From Paractinoplanes pyxinae (lineage in GTDB: Bacteria > Actinomycetota > Actinomycetes > Mycobacteriales > Micromonosporaceae), in contig NZ_JAPNTZ010000008.1 of NCBI RefSeq assembly GCF_026626335.1, positions 1 to 64,000 on the forward strand: a stretch of 64,000 nt of DNA. The letters run 5' to 3'. A program made the translations under genes and the position numbers. Positions 6,724 through 15,516 of the stretch are shown piece after piece. The notes beneath the pieces were generated by a model, which was given only the letters and a program-made list of their open reading frames with translations, ran no database searches and was not told the origin of the DNA. Position 1 is the first letter of the stretch. Each line of letters opens with the position of its first letter.

Positions 6724-9255
6724 TCAGCGTCTCGAGCGAGCGCTGGAACGTGAGCGGCTGGCAGCCCGCGAGCGGCTCGGCACCCCGCTTTCGCCTGCGG
6801 CGCCCTGCGCTCCCCCGGCTTTCGCGCGAACCTCCGCCTTCGAGCGGCCCGATCCCGCGATGAGCAGCACGATGCCGACGAACGCGGCCGCCACCCCCGG
6901 CACGAACCAGGTGACGCCGGAGAGCTCGGCCACCACGAGGACGGGGAACCAGACGAGACCGGCGAGCAGAAGCCCCAGCCCGGCCACCATCAGCTTGTTC
7001 TCCTCCGGGCCGGTGTCAGCCTCCTCCGAGGCAACTGCGGCCTCGCGAGCGATGCGCGGCATCGTCCCGGTGAAGGCACGGAACGAGCCGGACGCCTCCA
7101 TACCCACCGACGCCTCGGCCGGCCGCGGCCCGCCACCGTTGCCGGTCCGAACCACACCGGAAGCCTGAGCTTGCCCATCTCCTTCGACAGGGCTCGTGCT
7201 GAAAACTCCCGAGTTGCCCGACCGGAAAACGCCGGAATCGCTCACATCGCCGGAACGCTCAGCCTGCCGACCGTTCACGACCGCACCGGACTGGAACTCG
7301 CCCGTCGACCCGGCCCGGCCATTGCCGGCAACCGGGTTCGTTCGGAACGCACCGGAGCCGCCCGAGCGGAAGACGCCCGACTCGCTCAAGTCTCCCGAAG
7401 GCTCAGCCTGCCGACGGCCACCGGCGGCGCCAGGCCCGAACACGCCTGATTCGCTCAGGTCTCCCGAAGGCTCAGCCCGTCGACGCCCGCCAGGGGCATC
7501 CGTCCGATAGACGCCGGAATCGCTCAGATCGCGAGCACGGAACACACCCGACTCGCTCAAGTCACCCGGAGGTTCAGCCCGACGACGCCCGCCAGGGGCA
7601 TCCGTCCGATAGACGCCGGAATCACTCAGATCGCGAGCACGGAACACGCCCGACTCGCTCACATCACCCGGGGGTTCAGCCCGCCGACGCCCGCCAGGGG
7701 CATCCGTCCGGTAGACGCCGGAATCGCTCAGATCGCGAGCACGGAACACGCCCGACTCGCTCACATCACCCGGCTCGGCGCCGTGACGGCCGCCCCCGGC
7801 ACCGGGTCGGAAGACACCGGAGTCGCTCAGATTGCCGGAACTCTCAGCGCGTCGACGTCCGCCGGCACTACCGGGTCCAAACACGCCGGGATCGGCCGAC
7901 CGCAAACCGCCGGCATCGCTCACAACGCCGGAACGCTCAGCAGCAAACTGACGCCCGGTTGCAGAGCCGGCCTCGAAAACGCCAGAGTCGCTCAGTTCTC
8001 GACCAGGGAAAACGCCAGAGTCGCTCAATCCGTGAGCCGGGAAAACGCCGGACTCGCTCAACCCAGGCGTCGATTCGGCCTGGCGTTGCCCACCGGCGAT
8101 CGACCAGTCGTCGGCCGGTTCGACTCGGCGACGCCGGCCCGGAGCGGACGGCACGCCGAACTGACCGCTGTCCTCGCCGTCGGGACGGCCGTGGCGTCCC
8201 GGTTCGGACACGCTGTGCCGACCGCTTGCGCTCGCGTCCGGCTCGATCTGCGGCAGGGGCGCGCTGTGGCGCCCGGCCCAGTCGGCGTTCCGGTCGTGGG
8301 CATTGGGTTGCCGCGGCACCCGCCACTCCGAGTCCGCCGGCTCGTGCTCCCGCCGATCTGTGATCGGCAAGAGCCAGGTGGCACAGCCCTCGGCCACCAC
8401 CAGCTCCGGCTCCGGCACAGCGGGAACAGTGGCGTACGGTCCGGCCGCGGCCGCCATGAGCTGGCCGAGCACTGGTACGCGGCTGGTCCCGCCGACGAGG
8501 AGCACGGTCACCGGCTCCTTCCAGTCGGCCAGCATCCCCGCCACCGCCCGCACCACGGGCTCGAACACCCGGGTGGCCACCGCCTCGAACTGCACCCGCG
8601 GCACAGTCACGCCCAGCTCGGCCAGCGGCACGAACAGGGCGGCGCTCTCCTGCCGGGACAACGCCTCCTTGGCCGCGACGATCTCGAGCATCAGCTTGCT
8701 GCTCGCGTTCTCGTCGTCCGGCGTGTCGGCCCGGTCCAGCCTTTCCCAAGCCGGCAGACCGCCCGAGGCGGCCACCCACGACCGGACGAGCTCCGTGAGC
8801 CCCGCGTCCAGCGCCTCACCCGCGGCGTCCGGAATGCTTTCGGCCGCCACCGGCTCGTACCCCACCGCCGTACGACGGAGAAGCGTGACATCCGCCGCCA
8901 CCGCGCCCACATCGACGACCAGCACCGACGCCGTCTGCCCGAGCCGGCCCGCCGCCGCCTGCGGCTCCGGGACGACCTGGACGCGGCCCAGCCCCGCGAC
9001 CGCCGCCGCCGAAGCCAGCGCCTCCCGCTCGCCGGCACTCCAGCCGAGCGGGCAGCTCACGACCGTTTCCACCGCCCCGCCGAGGCGCTGCAGCTCAGCC
9101 GCGATCGCCGCGAAGACAACCGGAAGCCTCTCCGGCCCCGGCCCGGCCGAAGGAAGCAGCCGCGACCCGCCGAACAGCAGCGGCCGCAGACCCCGGCCCG
9201 GCTCCGCCAGAACGACCACCGTGTTGCTGCTTCCGACACTGATGCCCAGACGCAT
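6724..9255 (-). CDS. Hsp70-like protein with SGVF repeats and membrane anchor
   Basis: About 843 residues in three parts. Residues ~1-320 are an actin/Hsp70-type ATPase fold: a phosphate-1-like start (MRLGISVGSSNTVVVL), a second Asp motif (VLVVDVGAVAADVTLL) and an adenosine motif (VTVLLVGGTSRVPVL). Residues ~320-740 are Gly/Arg/Ser-rich and probably disordered, with 13 copies of (L/V)S(D/E)SGV(F/Y). Three of these sit in 34-residue units repeated at exactly 102 bp in the DNA (units start at 7482, 7584 and 7686). Residues ~765-815 form two membrane helices, followed by a basic tail. No Hsp70 substrate-binding domain is seen. The start is uncertain: ATG at 9288 is also in frame. The function is unknown. 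Confidence 0.78.
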   Translation of the reverse strand: MRLGISVGSSNTVVVLAEPGRGLRPLLFGGSRLLPSAGPGPERLPVVFAAIAAELQRLGGAVETVVSCPLGWSAGEREALASAAAVAGLGRVQVVPEPQAAAGRLGQTASVLVVDVGAVAADVTLLRRTAVGYEPVAAESIPDAAGEALDAGLTELVRSWVAASGGLPAWERLDRADTPDDENASSKLMLEIVAAKEALSRQESAALFVPLAELGVTVPRVQFEAVATRVFEPVVRAVAGMLADWKEPVTVLLVGGTSRVPVLGQLMAAAAGPYATVPAVPEPELVVAEGCATWLLPITDRREHEPADSEWRVPRQPNAHDRNADWAGRHSAPLPQIEPDASASGRHSVSEPGRHGRPDGEDSGQFGVPSAPGRRRRVEPADDWSIAGGQRQAESTPGLSESGVFPAHGLSDSGVFPGRELSDSGVFEAGSATGRQFAAERSGVVSDAGGLRSADPGVFGPGSAGGRRRAESSGNLSDSGVFRPGAGGGRHGAEPGDVSESGVFRARDLSDSGVYRTDAPGGRRRAEPPGDVSESGVFRARDLSDSGVYRTDAPGGRRRAEPPGDLSESGVFRARDLSDSGVYRTDAPGGRRRAEPSGDLSESGVFGPGAAGGRRQAEPSGDLSESGVFRSGGSGAFRTNPVAGNGRAGSTGEFQSGAVVNGRQAERSGDVSDSGVFRSGNSGVFSTSPVEGDGQAQASGVVRTGNGGGPRPAEASVGMEASGSFRAFTGTMPRIAREAAVASEEADTGPEENKLMVAGLGLLLAGLVWFPVLVVAELSGVTWFVPGVAAAFVGIVLLIAGSGRSKAEVRAKAGGAQGAAGESGVPSRSRAASRSRSSARSRR
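7171..8060 (-). repeat. Coding repeats encoding S(D/E)SGV(F/Y) motifs
   Basis: In-frame repeats inside the Hsp70-like gene. The core comprises three near-identical 102-bp units at 7482, 7584 and 7686; more diverged copies lie on both sides. All spacings keep the reading frame. Confidence 0.9.
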
Positions 9256-9669
9256 GGCGCCCGGCGTCGCCCGCTCCTCCCCAGTCATTGGGGTGCAGTC
9301 TCGACCGCCGAGGCCCCGGGCAGCATCCCCCATCCAGGTGCGCTCCGCCGCCGCACCGGCATCAAAGCGCAGAAAACACCCAGTATGCGACCAAGATCAC
9401 GCCTCCCTGACGCCGCTCCGGCTCCGTTTTTGCCGCCTGTGCCCCCGACCGATCAACCCCGAAGGCCATGCCGCCGTCCCATCCGTCACAGCCCAACGGC
9501 GACCAGCAGGATCGAGAAGGGCGCGATCCGCGAACCAACCACGTCCGTACGATCGGATCGTGGGTGTACGTGATGGCCACACCGAAGCAGACGCCTTCGG
9601 ACAATTCGTGGTCTGTTCGAGCACCCAGATGCCTGGGACGTCCGAGGCCCGCAATCACGGTGGCCGGGC
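9256..9669. other. Intergenic region, no supported gene
   Basis: This holds the upstream region of the Hsp70-like gene. Several frames are open on both strands, but none has a ribosome site and recognisable protein together. The best is a short plus-strand frame from a GTG near 9559 to 9673, which is too short to call. Confidence 0.5.
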
Positions 9670-10026
9670 TTAACGAGGCGCTTGGGTCTCCGAGTGCCGC
9701 TCAGCCGGGGCTTCCCGCCGGGAGCGGATGAGAGCCAAGGCGCCCAGGCCCGTGCCGATCAAGCCGAAGGCCAACGCGGCCCAGGCACCGACCACGCCGT
9801 TACCCGTGCCGGGGCCGCCGTCGGCCACCGCGAGCACGAAGGCGCCCCCGAGCAAGCCGACCACGCCTGTGATCACCGCGGCCATCGGTCGACCGCGGCC
9901 GGCACGGCGAGCGACGGCCTGCCCACCGAGGACGACACCGGTCAGGGCGACCAGCGCGGCCGTGGTCGCCAGCAGGCGGCCTCCGGTCAAGTCATGGTTG
10001 GCCGCGAGCAGTTGCCAGTCGGTCAT
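9670..10026 (-). CDS. DUF6223-like small membrane protein
   Basis: 118 residues: a short polar start, then three hydrophobic helices (about residues 17-37, 48-70 and 80-100) separated by Gly-rich turns (VADGGPGTGNGVVGAW), and a basic tail. The pattern resembles the DUF6223 family of small actinobacterial membrane proteins of unknown function, by memory only. The start at 10026 is supported by AGAGGGG about 9 nt upstream. Longer upstream frames merely read through a 20-21 bp tandem repeat array that lies directly before the gene and may be part of its control region. Confidence 0.72.
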   Translation of the reverse strand: MTDWQLLAANHDLTGGRLLATTAALVALTGVVLGGQAVARRAGRGRPMAAVITGVVGLLGGAFVLAVADGGPGTGNGVVGAWAALAFGLIGTGLGALALIRSRREAPAERHSETQAPR

Positions 10027-10036
10027 CGTTGTCCCC

Positions 10037-10203
10037 TCTCTGCGCGACCTTGCGCGCTCTCTGCGCGACACCGCACGCTCTCCGCGTGACGCCGCACGCT
10101 CCTGCGTGACATCGCACCTTTTCTGCGTGACACCGCACGCATCTGCGCGACACCGCACGCCTTCCGCATGACGCCGCACGCTTCTGCGCGACGTTGCACG
10201 ATC
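10037..10203. repeat. 20-21 bp tandem repeat array (8 copies)
   Basis: Eight copies of a unit resembling CTCTGCGCGACACCGCACG. The TGCGCGAC-like core occurs at 10041, 10062, 10083, 10103, 10124, 10144, 10165 and 10185. The array is intergenic and immediately upstream of the minus-strand small membrane protein gene. Confidence 0.85.
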
Positions 10204-10350
10204 GTGGCGGTTGTGGGCCCTCGCGCGCATCGAGCAGATGTGGACAGTTCGCGCTGCCGCGCGCGCATGATGCGACTACTACCGACGTGGTAGCGCGACT
10301 GCTTCGTTCGCACGAATCGCTGAGAGGCGTTGTGCGGTTATGGTGCCCGC

Positions 10351-11454
10351 ATGAGCGCGACGCGCAGCGACCTGCGGGATGCGGCGGTCGCCGTCGGGGT
10401 GGCGGCGATCCTGCTCTTCGACGGGCTGTCGGGACCGCAGCGACCGGCCACCGGATACGCGTTGCTGGTGATCGGCGGCCTGGCATTGGCCGTGCGCGGC
10501 CGCTACCCGGTGGCCGTGCTCGTCGTCTGTGGATTGTGCGCTGTGGGCTATCGGGCGGCGGGTTTCGAGGTGTTCGCGGTCGCCTATCTGGTGGCGGTCT
10601 ACTCGGCCGTACGGGCTGGACATCGCCTCACCACCGTGGTCATCAGCCTCGTGGTGCTGGTCGGGCTGCCCGGAGCGGCGCTGCTGTCCGGAGCCGAGGG
10701 CGCCGGCGCGGCAGTGAACCAGGCCCGGGGTGTGCTCGAGTTCGCCTGGCTGATCGCGGCCGGCGCGGCTGGAGAAGCTTTGCGGCAGGCCGAGCGGTGG
10801 GCGGATGAGGCCGAACGTACGCGGGAAGAGATCGCTCTTCGTCGAGCGGGCGAGGAGCGGCTGCATCTCGCGCGAGAGTTGCACGATTCGCTCACCCATC
10901 AGATCTCGGTCATCAAAGTGCACGCCGAGGCCGTCGTGCACCTGGCTCAGCGGCGTGGCGAGCAGGTGCCCGAGGCGTTGGTGGCGATCCGCGACGCCGG
11001 CCGCGAGGCATCACGCGAGCTGCGGGCGACCCTGGAGGCGTTGCGCGACGACGACAGCGCGCCGCCGCGCGGGCTTGCCCACGTTCCGGACCTCGTGCGT
11101 CAGGCGCAAACGGTCGGGCTGGAGGCCACGCTCACGGTCGAAGGCAGGCGGCTTGATCTGCCGGCCGCCGTCGACCGCACCGCGTACAGGATCGTGCAGG
11201 AATCGCTCACAAACGTCACTAGGCACGCAGCCGCGGCCACAGCGTCGGTTCGCATCGGCTACCAACCGGATGCGGTGTCCATCCGCGTCGACGACGACGG
11301 CCGGGCCGAACCCGGTCTGACGCCGGTGCCGGGCATCGGGCTGCTGGGGATGCGGGAACGAGTGACCGCGCTCGGCGGCCGGCTGCGGGCCGAGGCTCGC
11401 GATGAGGGTGGGTTCACCGTCCACGCCGTGCTCCCGGTGGAACGTACGCCATGA
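10351..11454 (+). CDS. NarL-type sensor histidine kinase
   Basis: A 367-residue kinase with about four to five N-terminal membrane helices (residues ~10-140), a coiled stretch of charged residues, a HisKA_3 box (LARELHDSLTHQISV, phosphoacceptor His about 178) and an HATPase_c domain (N box ESLTNVTRHA, G box GIGLLGMRERV). Its stop overlaps the start of the response regulator gene (ATGA), so the two form a translationally coupled two-component system. Unlike the kinase at 290-1567, its domain linker has normal length. The signal it senses is unknown. Confidence 0.92.
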   Translation: MSATRSDLRDAAVAVGVAAILLFDGLSGPQRPATGYALLVIGGLALAVRGRYPVAVLVVCGLCAVGYRAAGFEVFAVAYLVAVYSAVRAGHRLTTVVISLVVLVGLPGAALLSGAEGAGAAVNQARGVLEFAWLIAAGAAGEALRQAERWADEAERTREEIALRRAGEERLHLARELHDSLTHQISVIKVHAEAVVHLAQRRGEQVPEALVAIRDAGREASRELRATLEALRDDDSAPPRGLAHVPDLVRQAQTVGLEATLTVEGRRLDLPAAVDRTAYRIVQESLTNVTRHAAAATASVRIGYQPDAVSIRVDDDGRAEPGLTPVPGIGLLGMRERVTALGGRLRAEARDEGGFTVHAVLPVERTP

Positions 11455-12107
11455 TCCGGGTCCTGCTCGTCGACGATCAGCCGCTGATCCGCAGCGGGTT
11501 CCGTGCTCTGCTCGACGCCGAACCGGACGTCAGCGTCGTGGCCGAGGCCGGCAACGGCGAGGAGGGCCTGGCACTGGCCCGCCGGCACCGGCCCGACATC
11601 GCGCTGGTGGACATCCGGATGCCGGTCGTCGACGGCATCGAGACAACCCGGCGCATCGCCGCCGACGAAACGCTCACCGATGTGCATGTGGTGATCCTGA
11701 CCAACTACGGCCTGGACGAGTACGTGTTCCGGGCGCTACGCGCGGGCGCGGCCGGTTTCCTCGTCAAGGACGTCGAACCGGAAGACTTTCTGCACGCGGT
11801 GCACGTGGCCGCGCGCGGCGACGCTTTGCTGGCGCCTTCGATCACGCGGCGGCTGATCGACCGGTACGTCGCCGAACCACCCAGCGTGCCTGGGCCGGCA
11901 GTGAGCGAACTGACCAACCGTGAGCGAGAGGCTGTCGCCTTGGCCGCCCGCGGCCTGTCCAACGACGAGATCGCCGCCCGGATGGTGATCAGCCCGGTGA
12001 CCGCCAAGACCCACCTCAACCGGGCCATGACCAAGGTGCACGCCCGCGACCGGGCCCAGCTCGTGATCTTCGCCTACGAGTCCGGCCTGGTCGCGCCGCG
12101 CCGGTGA
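11451..12107 (+). CDS. NarL/LuxR-type response regulator
   Basis: A 218-residue response regulator. The receiver domain has the acidic pair DD (residues 8-9), phosphoacceptor Asp54 (ALVDIRMPVVDG), a conserved Thr/Asn region (ILTNYG) and Lys in FLVKD. The C-terminal LuxR helix-turn-helix (LTNREREAVALAARGLSNDEIA) lies at about residues 150-210. It is coupled to the kinase at 10351-11454 and should bind DNA when phosphorylated by it. The 3' end overlaps the convergent methyltransferase gene by 34 bp. Confidence 0.95.
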   Translation: MIRVLLVDDQPLIRSGFRALLDAEPDVSVVAEAGNGEEGLALARRHRPDIALVDIRMPVVDGIETTRRIAADETLTDVHVVILTNYGLDEYVFRALRAGAAGFLVKDVEPEDFLHAVHVAARGDALLAPSITRRLIDRYVAEPPSVPGPAVSELTNREREAVALAARGLSNDEIAARMVISPVTAKTHLNRAMTKVHARDRAQLVIFAYESGLVAPRR

Positions 12108-12844
12108 GTGCGCAGGACGCACGTCAGCATCGGCAAGGCGAACTCACCGTCCGCGGTCTCGGGGCGGCTCGCGAGGTAGGCGCGGATCCGGTCGAGCGTG
12201 GCGTTTCGTTCCTGATCCGGCATCACCAGCACGCCGGCCCGGGTCGCCAGTGTCGCTACCAGTGAGCCGGCGGAGCGACGTTGAGCATGCGGAAACGCTG
12301 CCTGTTCCGGTGAGCCGAACGGAAGTCGCATCGCGGCCGCCACGACCCGCCAGGCCGCCGGGGTGTCACGGGGACCGATCACTGCGCTTCCCGCGATCCG
12401 GGCCAGCTCCGCTACCCAGTCGACGCTGTCGTCGAGGACGTTCCAGAGGCCGGCCAGAACGCCATCGGGGGTCAGCACTCGAGTGATCTCGGGCCCGGCC
12501 ACGTCCATGTCGAACCAGTGCAAGGCGTTGCCGGCCAGCACTGCGTCGACGGACGCCGCGGGCAGCGGGATCGCCTCGGCATTGCCCGGTAATGAGCGAA
12601 CGCTCAACTGCGCGTTACGCAATTCGCTCAGCATCGCTCGATCGGGTTCGACCGCGGTCACTTGGGCGCCGAGGGCAACCAGCGTGGCGGAGAGCTTGCC
12701 CGTTCCGGCGCCGAGGTCGAGCACCCGCGGGCCCGACGCGTGTTCGAGCGCCCATCGCACTGCGGCCGGCGCATAGTCGGGGCGATGTTCGGCGTACGCG
12801 GAAGCGGCCGCGCCGAATGCAGAAGCGTGCGCGAGGTGTTCCAT
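12074..12844 (-). CDS. SAM-dependent methyltransferase
   Basis: A 256-residue class I methyltransferase (Methyltransf_11 type). The SAM-binding motif I VLDLGAGTGKLSATL (about residues 39-53) is followed by the acidic motif II AVEPDRAML and the post-II motif VDAVLAGNALHWFD. The substrate is not predictable. The start at 12844 (MEHLAHAS) agrees with the usual family start; upstream frames would extend into the intergenic region. It is convergent with the response regulator and divergent from the nitrilase-type cluster. Confidence 0.85.
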   Translation of the reverse strand: MEHLAHASAFGAAASAYAEHRPDYAPAAVRWALEHASGPRVLDLGAGTGKLSATLVALGAQVTAVEPDRAMLSELRNAQLSVRSLPGNAEAIPLPAASVDAVLAGNALHWFDMDVAGPEITRVLTPDGVLAGLWNVLDDSVDWVAELARIAGSAVIGPRDTPAAWRVVAAAMRLPFGSPEQAAFPHAQRRSAGSLVATLATRAGVLVMPDQERNATLDRIRAYLASRPETADGEFALPMLTCVLRTHRRGATRPDS

Positions 12845-12933
12845 CCGATCACCGTAACGGCCGCAGCACGCTCGAAACGGCGTCGTCATCCGGGGCCGAA
12901 GTGAGCTGTTTCTAACGGCGGATTGTTCCGGTG

Positions 12934-12965
12934 GAAACTCCACGGAAACGCGCGATTCCTTGACT
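12934..12965 (+). promoter_or_regulatory. GlnR-like half-site pair and -35-like element
   Basis: GAAAC at 12934-12938 and 12945-12949 are separated by exactly 6 nt. This is the spacing of the actinobacterial GlnR box (GTnAC-N6-GAAAC), with one mismatch. TTGACT at 12960-12965 could be a -35 element; the -10 is weak. It lies about 70-90 bp upstream of the first gene of the nitrogen-starvation-type cluster. Confidence 0.4.
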
Positions 12966-13020
12966 GTGAGCCATCACCAGCCGCTCTACCTGGGCGGACG
13001 GGCCGGTGGAGGGGTTCGCG

Positions 13021-13299
13021 ATGCCGGAACGCTATGTGTTGGTGCGCTGGCCGGACGGCGATGCGCAAAGGATCTACTCGCCCTCGACGGTGGTCGAGGA
13101 CTTCTTCTCCGCCGGGCAGCGGATGGCGGTCGGCGACTTCGTCGCGACCAGCCGGATTGCTCTTACGCAAGCGAGTGAGCGGGTGCGTCAGGCGTACGGA
13201 TTCCCGTGCGGCAACGCGGCCCGGAGTCTCGCCTCGGTGGAGGCCAAAGCCGCCGCCCAGCCCGCCGGTGACGTCCTGGTCGAAGGGATCGAGTCGTGA
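13021..13299 (+). CDS. MSMEG_0570-family nitrogen starvation protein
   Basis: A 92-residue protein matching, from memory, the MSMEG_0570 family: an opening VRWPDGDAQRIYSPS, then VVEDFF, and VGDFVATSRIALTQASERV followed by YGFPCGNAARSL. These proteins occur only in the Nit1C/nitrogen-starvation gene cluster; their biochemical role is unknown. The start at 13021 is fixed by GGAGGGG at 13008-13014 with 6 nt spacing. It is the first gene of the nine-gene run, and its stop overlaps the GTG of the flavoprotein gene (GTGA). Confidence 0.85.
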   Translation: MPERYVLVRWPDGDAQRIYSPSTVVEDFFSAGQRMAVGDFVATSRIALTQASERVRQAYGFPCGNAARSLASVEAKAAAQPAGDVLVEGIES

Positions 13300-14594
13300 G
13301 CGACGGACACGTCGGCGTCGCCGTGATCGGTGGCGGACAGGCCGGCCTCTCCATGAGCTGGCACCTGCGGCAGAGCGGCACCGATCACGTGGTGTTCGAA
13401 CGTGATCGCGTCGGACATGAGTGGCGCGATCGCCGGTGGGACTCGTTCTGCCTGGTCACGCCGAATTGGCAGTGCCGGCTGCCGGGCTACATCTACAGCG
13501 GGGACGACCCGGACGGCTTCATGGCCGGCTCCGAAGTGGTCACTTTCCTCGAGAAGTACGCGGCCAGCTTCGATCCGCCGTTGCGCGAAGGTGTCCAAGT
13601 GAGCAGGTTGCGCCGCTCGGCGAACACCTTCGAACTGCTCACGAGCGACGGGCGGGTGACGGCCGATCAGGTGGTGATCGCGACCGGCGGCTATCACCGG
13701 CCGGCCATGCCCCGGCTGGCCGAGAAGTTTCCGCGCGGCATCGTGCAAGTGCACTCGTCGCAGTACCGGAACGCCGAGCAGCTGCCCGACGGCGACGTGC
13801 TGGTGGTGGGCACCGGCCAGTCCGGCTGTCAGATCGCCGAGGACCTGCACCTGGCCGGCCGGCGCGTTCACCTGGCCGTCGGCAGCGCACCCCGGGCCGC
13901 CCGGCGGTACCGCGGGCGGGACACGCTCGCCTGGCTCGAGGAGATGGGCCACTACGACAAGAACGTGCACGAGTTCGGCGACGCCGACGAGGTGCGGCTG
14001 CGCGCGAACCACTACATGACCGGGCGCGGCGGCGGGCGCGACATCGATCTGCGCCTGTTCGCCACGCAAGGGATGCAGCTTTATGGCCGTTTGCTGAGCG
14101 TCGACGACACCAACGTGCAGTTCGGTGACGACCTCGCGCGCAACTTGGACAACGCCGACGCGGTGGCCGAGGGAATCAAGAACGCGATTGACGCGTACGT
14201 GGAACGGGCGGGCCTCGACGCTCCGGAGGAGGCGCGGTACGAGCCGGTGTGGACGCCCGGCGTGCCGATGCCGAGTCTCGACTTGAGCGCGCTGGGCACC
14301 GTCGTCTGGGCAACCGGGTTCCACCGCGACCACCGTTGGATAGAGGTGCCGGTCTTCGACGGCCGTGGCTATCCGACACACGATCGCGGCGTCACGAGCT
14401 GCCCTGGCCTCTACTTCCTGGGTCTGCCGTGGCAGCACACGTGGGGCTCGGGCCGGTTCGCCGGCGTGGCTCGCGATGCCGAGCACCTGGCCGGCCAGAT
14501 CGCCCGCGCCCGCCGCCGGCAGGTGACCGACGGCGTCAGCTGGCTCGCCGGCACACCGACCGAGACCTACCCCGACCTGGAGTGGGCGGCATGA
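13296..14594 (+). CDS. MSMEG_0569-family flavin-dependent oxidoreductase
   Basis: A 432-residue flavoprotein. An N-terminal FAD Rossmann motif (VAVIGGGQAGLSMSW, residues ~8-22) and a second dinucleotide motif (VLVVGTGQSGCQIAEDL, about 168-184) give the two-dinucleotide architecture of flavin monooxygenase-type oxidases. The C-terminal GLPWQHTWGSGRFAGV is typical of the MSMEG_0569 subfamily of the Nit1C cluster. It probably oxidises or hydroxylates a cluster intermediate with NAD(P)H and O2; this is an inference. The start is GTG overlapping the preceding stop. Confidence 0.88.
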   Translation: MSDGHVGVAVIGGGQAGLSMSWHLRQSGTDHVVFERDRVGHEWRDRRWDSFCLVTPNWQCRLPGYIYSGDDPDGFMAGSEVVTFLEKYAASFDPPLREGVQVSRLRRSANTFELLTSDGRVTADQVVIATGGYHRPAMPRLAEKFPRGIVQVHSSQYRNAEQLPDGDVLVVGTGQSGCQIAEDLHLAGRRVHLAVGSAPRAARRYRGRDTLAWLEEMGHYDKNVHEFGDADEVRLRANHYMTGRGGGRDIDLRLFATQGMQLYGRLLSVDDTNVQFGDDLARNLDNADAVAEGIKNAIDAYVERAGLDAPEEARYEPVWTPGVPMPSLDLSALGTVVWATGFHRDHRWIEVPVFDGRGYPTHDRGVTSCPGLYFLGLPWQHTWGSGRFAGVARDAEHLAGQIARARRRQVTDGVSWLAGTPTETYPDLEWAA

Positions 14595-14700
14595 CCAACT
14601 GCACCAGAGGTCGCTGCGTCAGGAAGGCGTGCCCCACGAGGTCAAGCATGACCGCCTGCACCGGAGCATGGCCAGGCGGGCATGCGCCAGGAGGCACAGC

Positions 14701-15504
14701 ATGACCAACGACGCCCACCGCCATCTCGGGGTTCTTCCGGCCTACCCGTTCTACGGCGGGCCGCCGGTCAAACCCGATGTGACCGCCCGCGCCACCATCG
14801 ACGAGCTGATCAGCGATCTCGACCGCGAGAAGACTGAGCGCGCGTTGATTCTGCCCAACTACGGCGTACCCGATCCGGACGTGGCCTTCGGCTTCAACGA
14901 CCTGGTCATCGAGGCCGCGCAGAAAGACGACCGGATCCGGTGCGGCCTGTGGGTATCCGCTTTGGAGCGCGACCGCGAACGGACGGCGCGCGCCCTGAAG
15001 AAGGCGGGCGAGCCCGGCGTACGGGCGTTGAAGATCAGTTTTCTGCTGGGCGGCAGCATCGACGACCCCGGGCTCGAACCGATCTTCGCGGCCGCTCGCG
15101 AGCACGACTTGGTCGTCCATGTGCACACTTCGCCCGGCGCGGCGTCGGATATCGACAAGGTCGGACAACTTGTCGAGCGCCACGGCGACGAAGTGAAAAT
15201 CCATCTTGTTCATTTCGGCGGCGGGATGAGCGGCCACATCAAGCTGATCGGCGGCCGCTTCTTCGACTGGATCGCCGCCGGCAAGCAGGTCTACACCGAC
15301 CTGTCGTGGGCGATCGGCTTCGCCCCGCGCTGGCTCGCGCAAGAGATCGACCATCGCGGCCTCGGCGCCGACCGGATCTTGTTCGCCAGCGACGAGCCGT
15401 GGGGCGACCACGCCGGTGAGCTGGCCCGCCTCAAAGCAGCGGCCGCCGGGCGGGAGCTCAGTGACGCCGTCTTCAAGACCAATTTCGACAAGCTGTACGC
15501 CTAG
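14701..15504 (+). CDS. Amidohydrolase-family metal hydrolase
   Basis: A 267-residue TIM-barrel amidohydrolase (amidohydro_2 type). An N-terminal DAHRHLG takes the place of the HxH metal motif. Conserved histidines lie in VVHVHTSPG and IHLVHFGGG, and an Asp in FASDEPWG. It should hydrolyse or decarboxylate a small substrate, and it belongs to the extended Nit1C neighbourhood. The start at 14701 is supported by AGGAGG at 14689-14694. The 106 bp before it contain imperfect repeats of the start region (GCATGACC at about 14590, 14646 and 14699), so upstream in-frame starts exist but have poorer ribosome sites. Confidence 0.82.
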   Translation: MTNDAHRHLGVLPAYPFYGGPPVKPDVTARATIDELISDLDREKTERALILPNYGVPDPDVAFGFNDLVIEAAQKDDRIRCGLWVSALERDRERTARALKKAGEPGVRALKISFLLGGSIDDPGLEPIFAAAREHDLVVHVHTSPGAASDIDKVGQLVERHGDEVKIHLVHFGGGMSGHIKLIGGRFFDWIAAGKQVYTDLSWAIGFAPRWLAQEIDHRGLGADRILFASDEPWGDHAGELARLKAAAAGRELSDAVFKTNFDKLYA

Positions 15505-15516
15505 AAGGAGCACACC

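Noticed and set aside
10037..10230. N-terminal extension of the small membrane protein through the 20-21 bp repeats
   Set aside because: The repeats are open in several frames because of their composition; a good ribosome site sits at the inner start, 10026.
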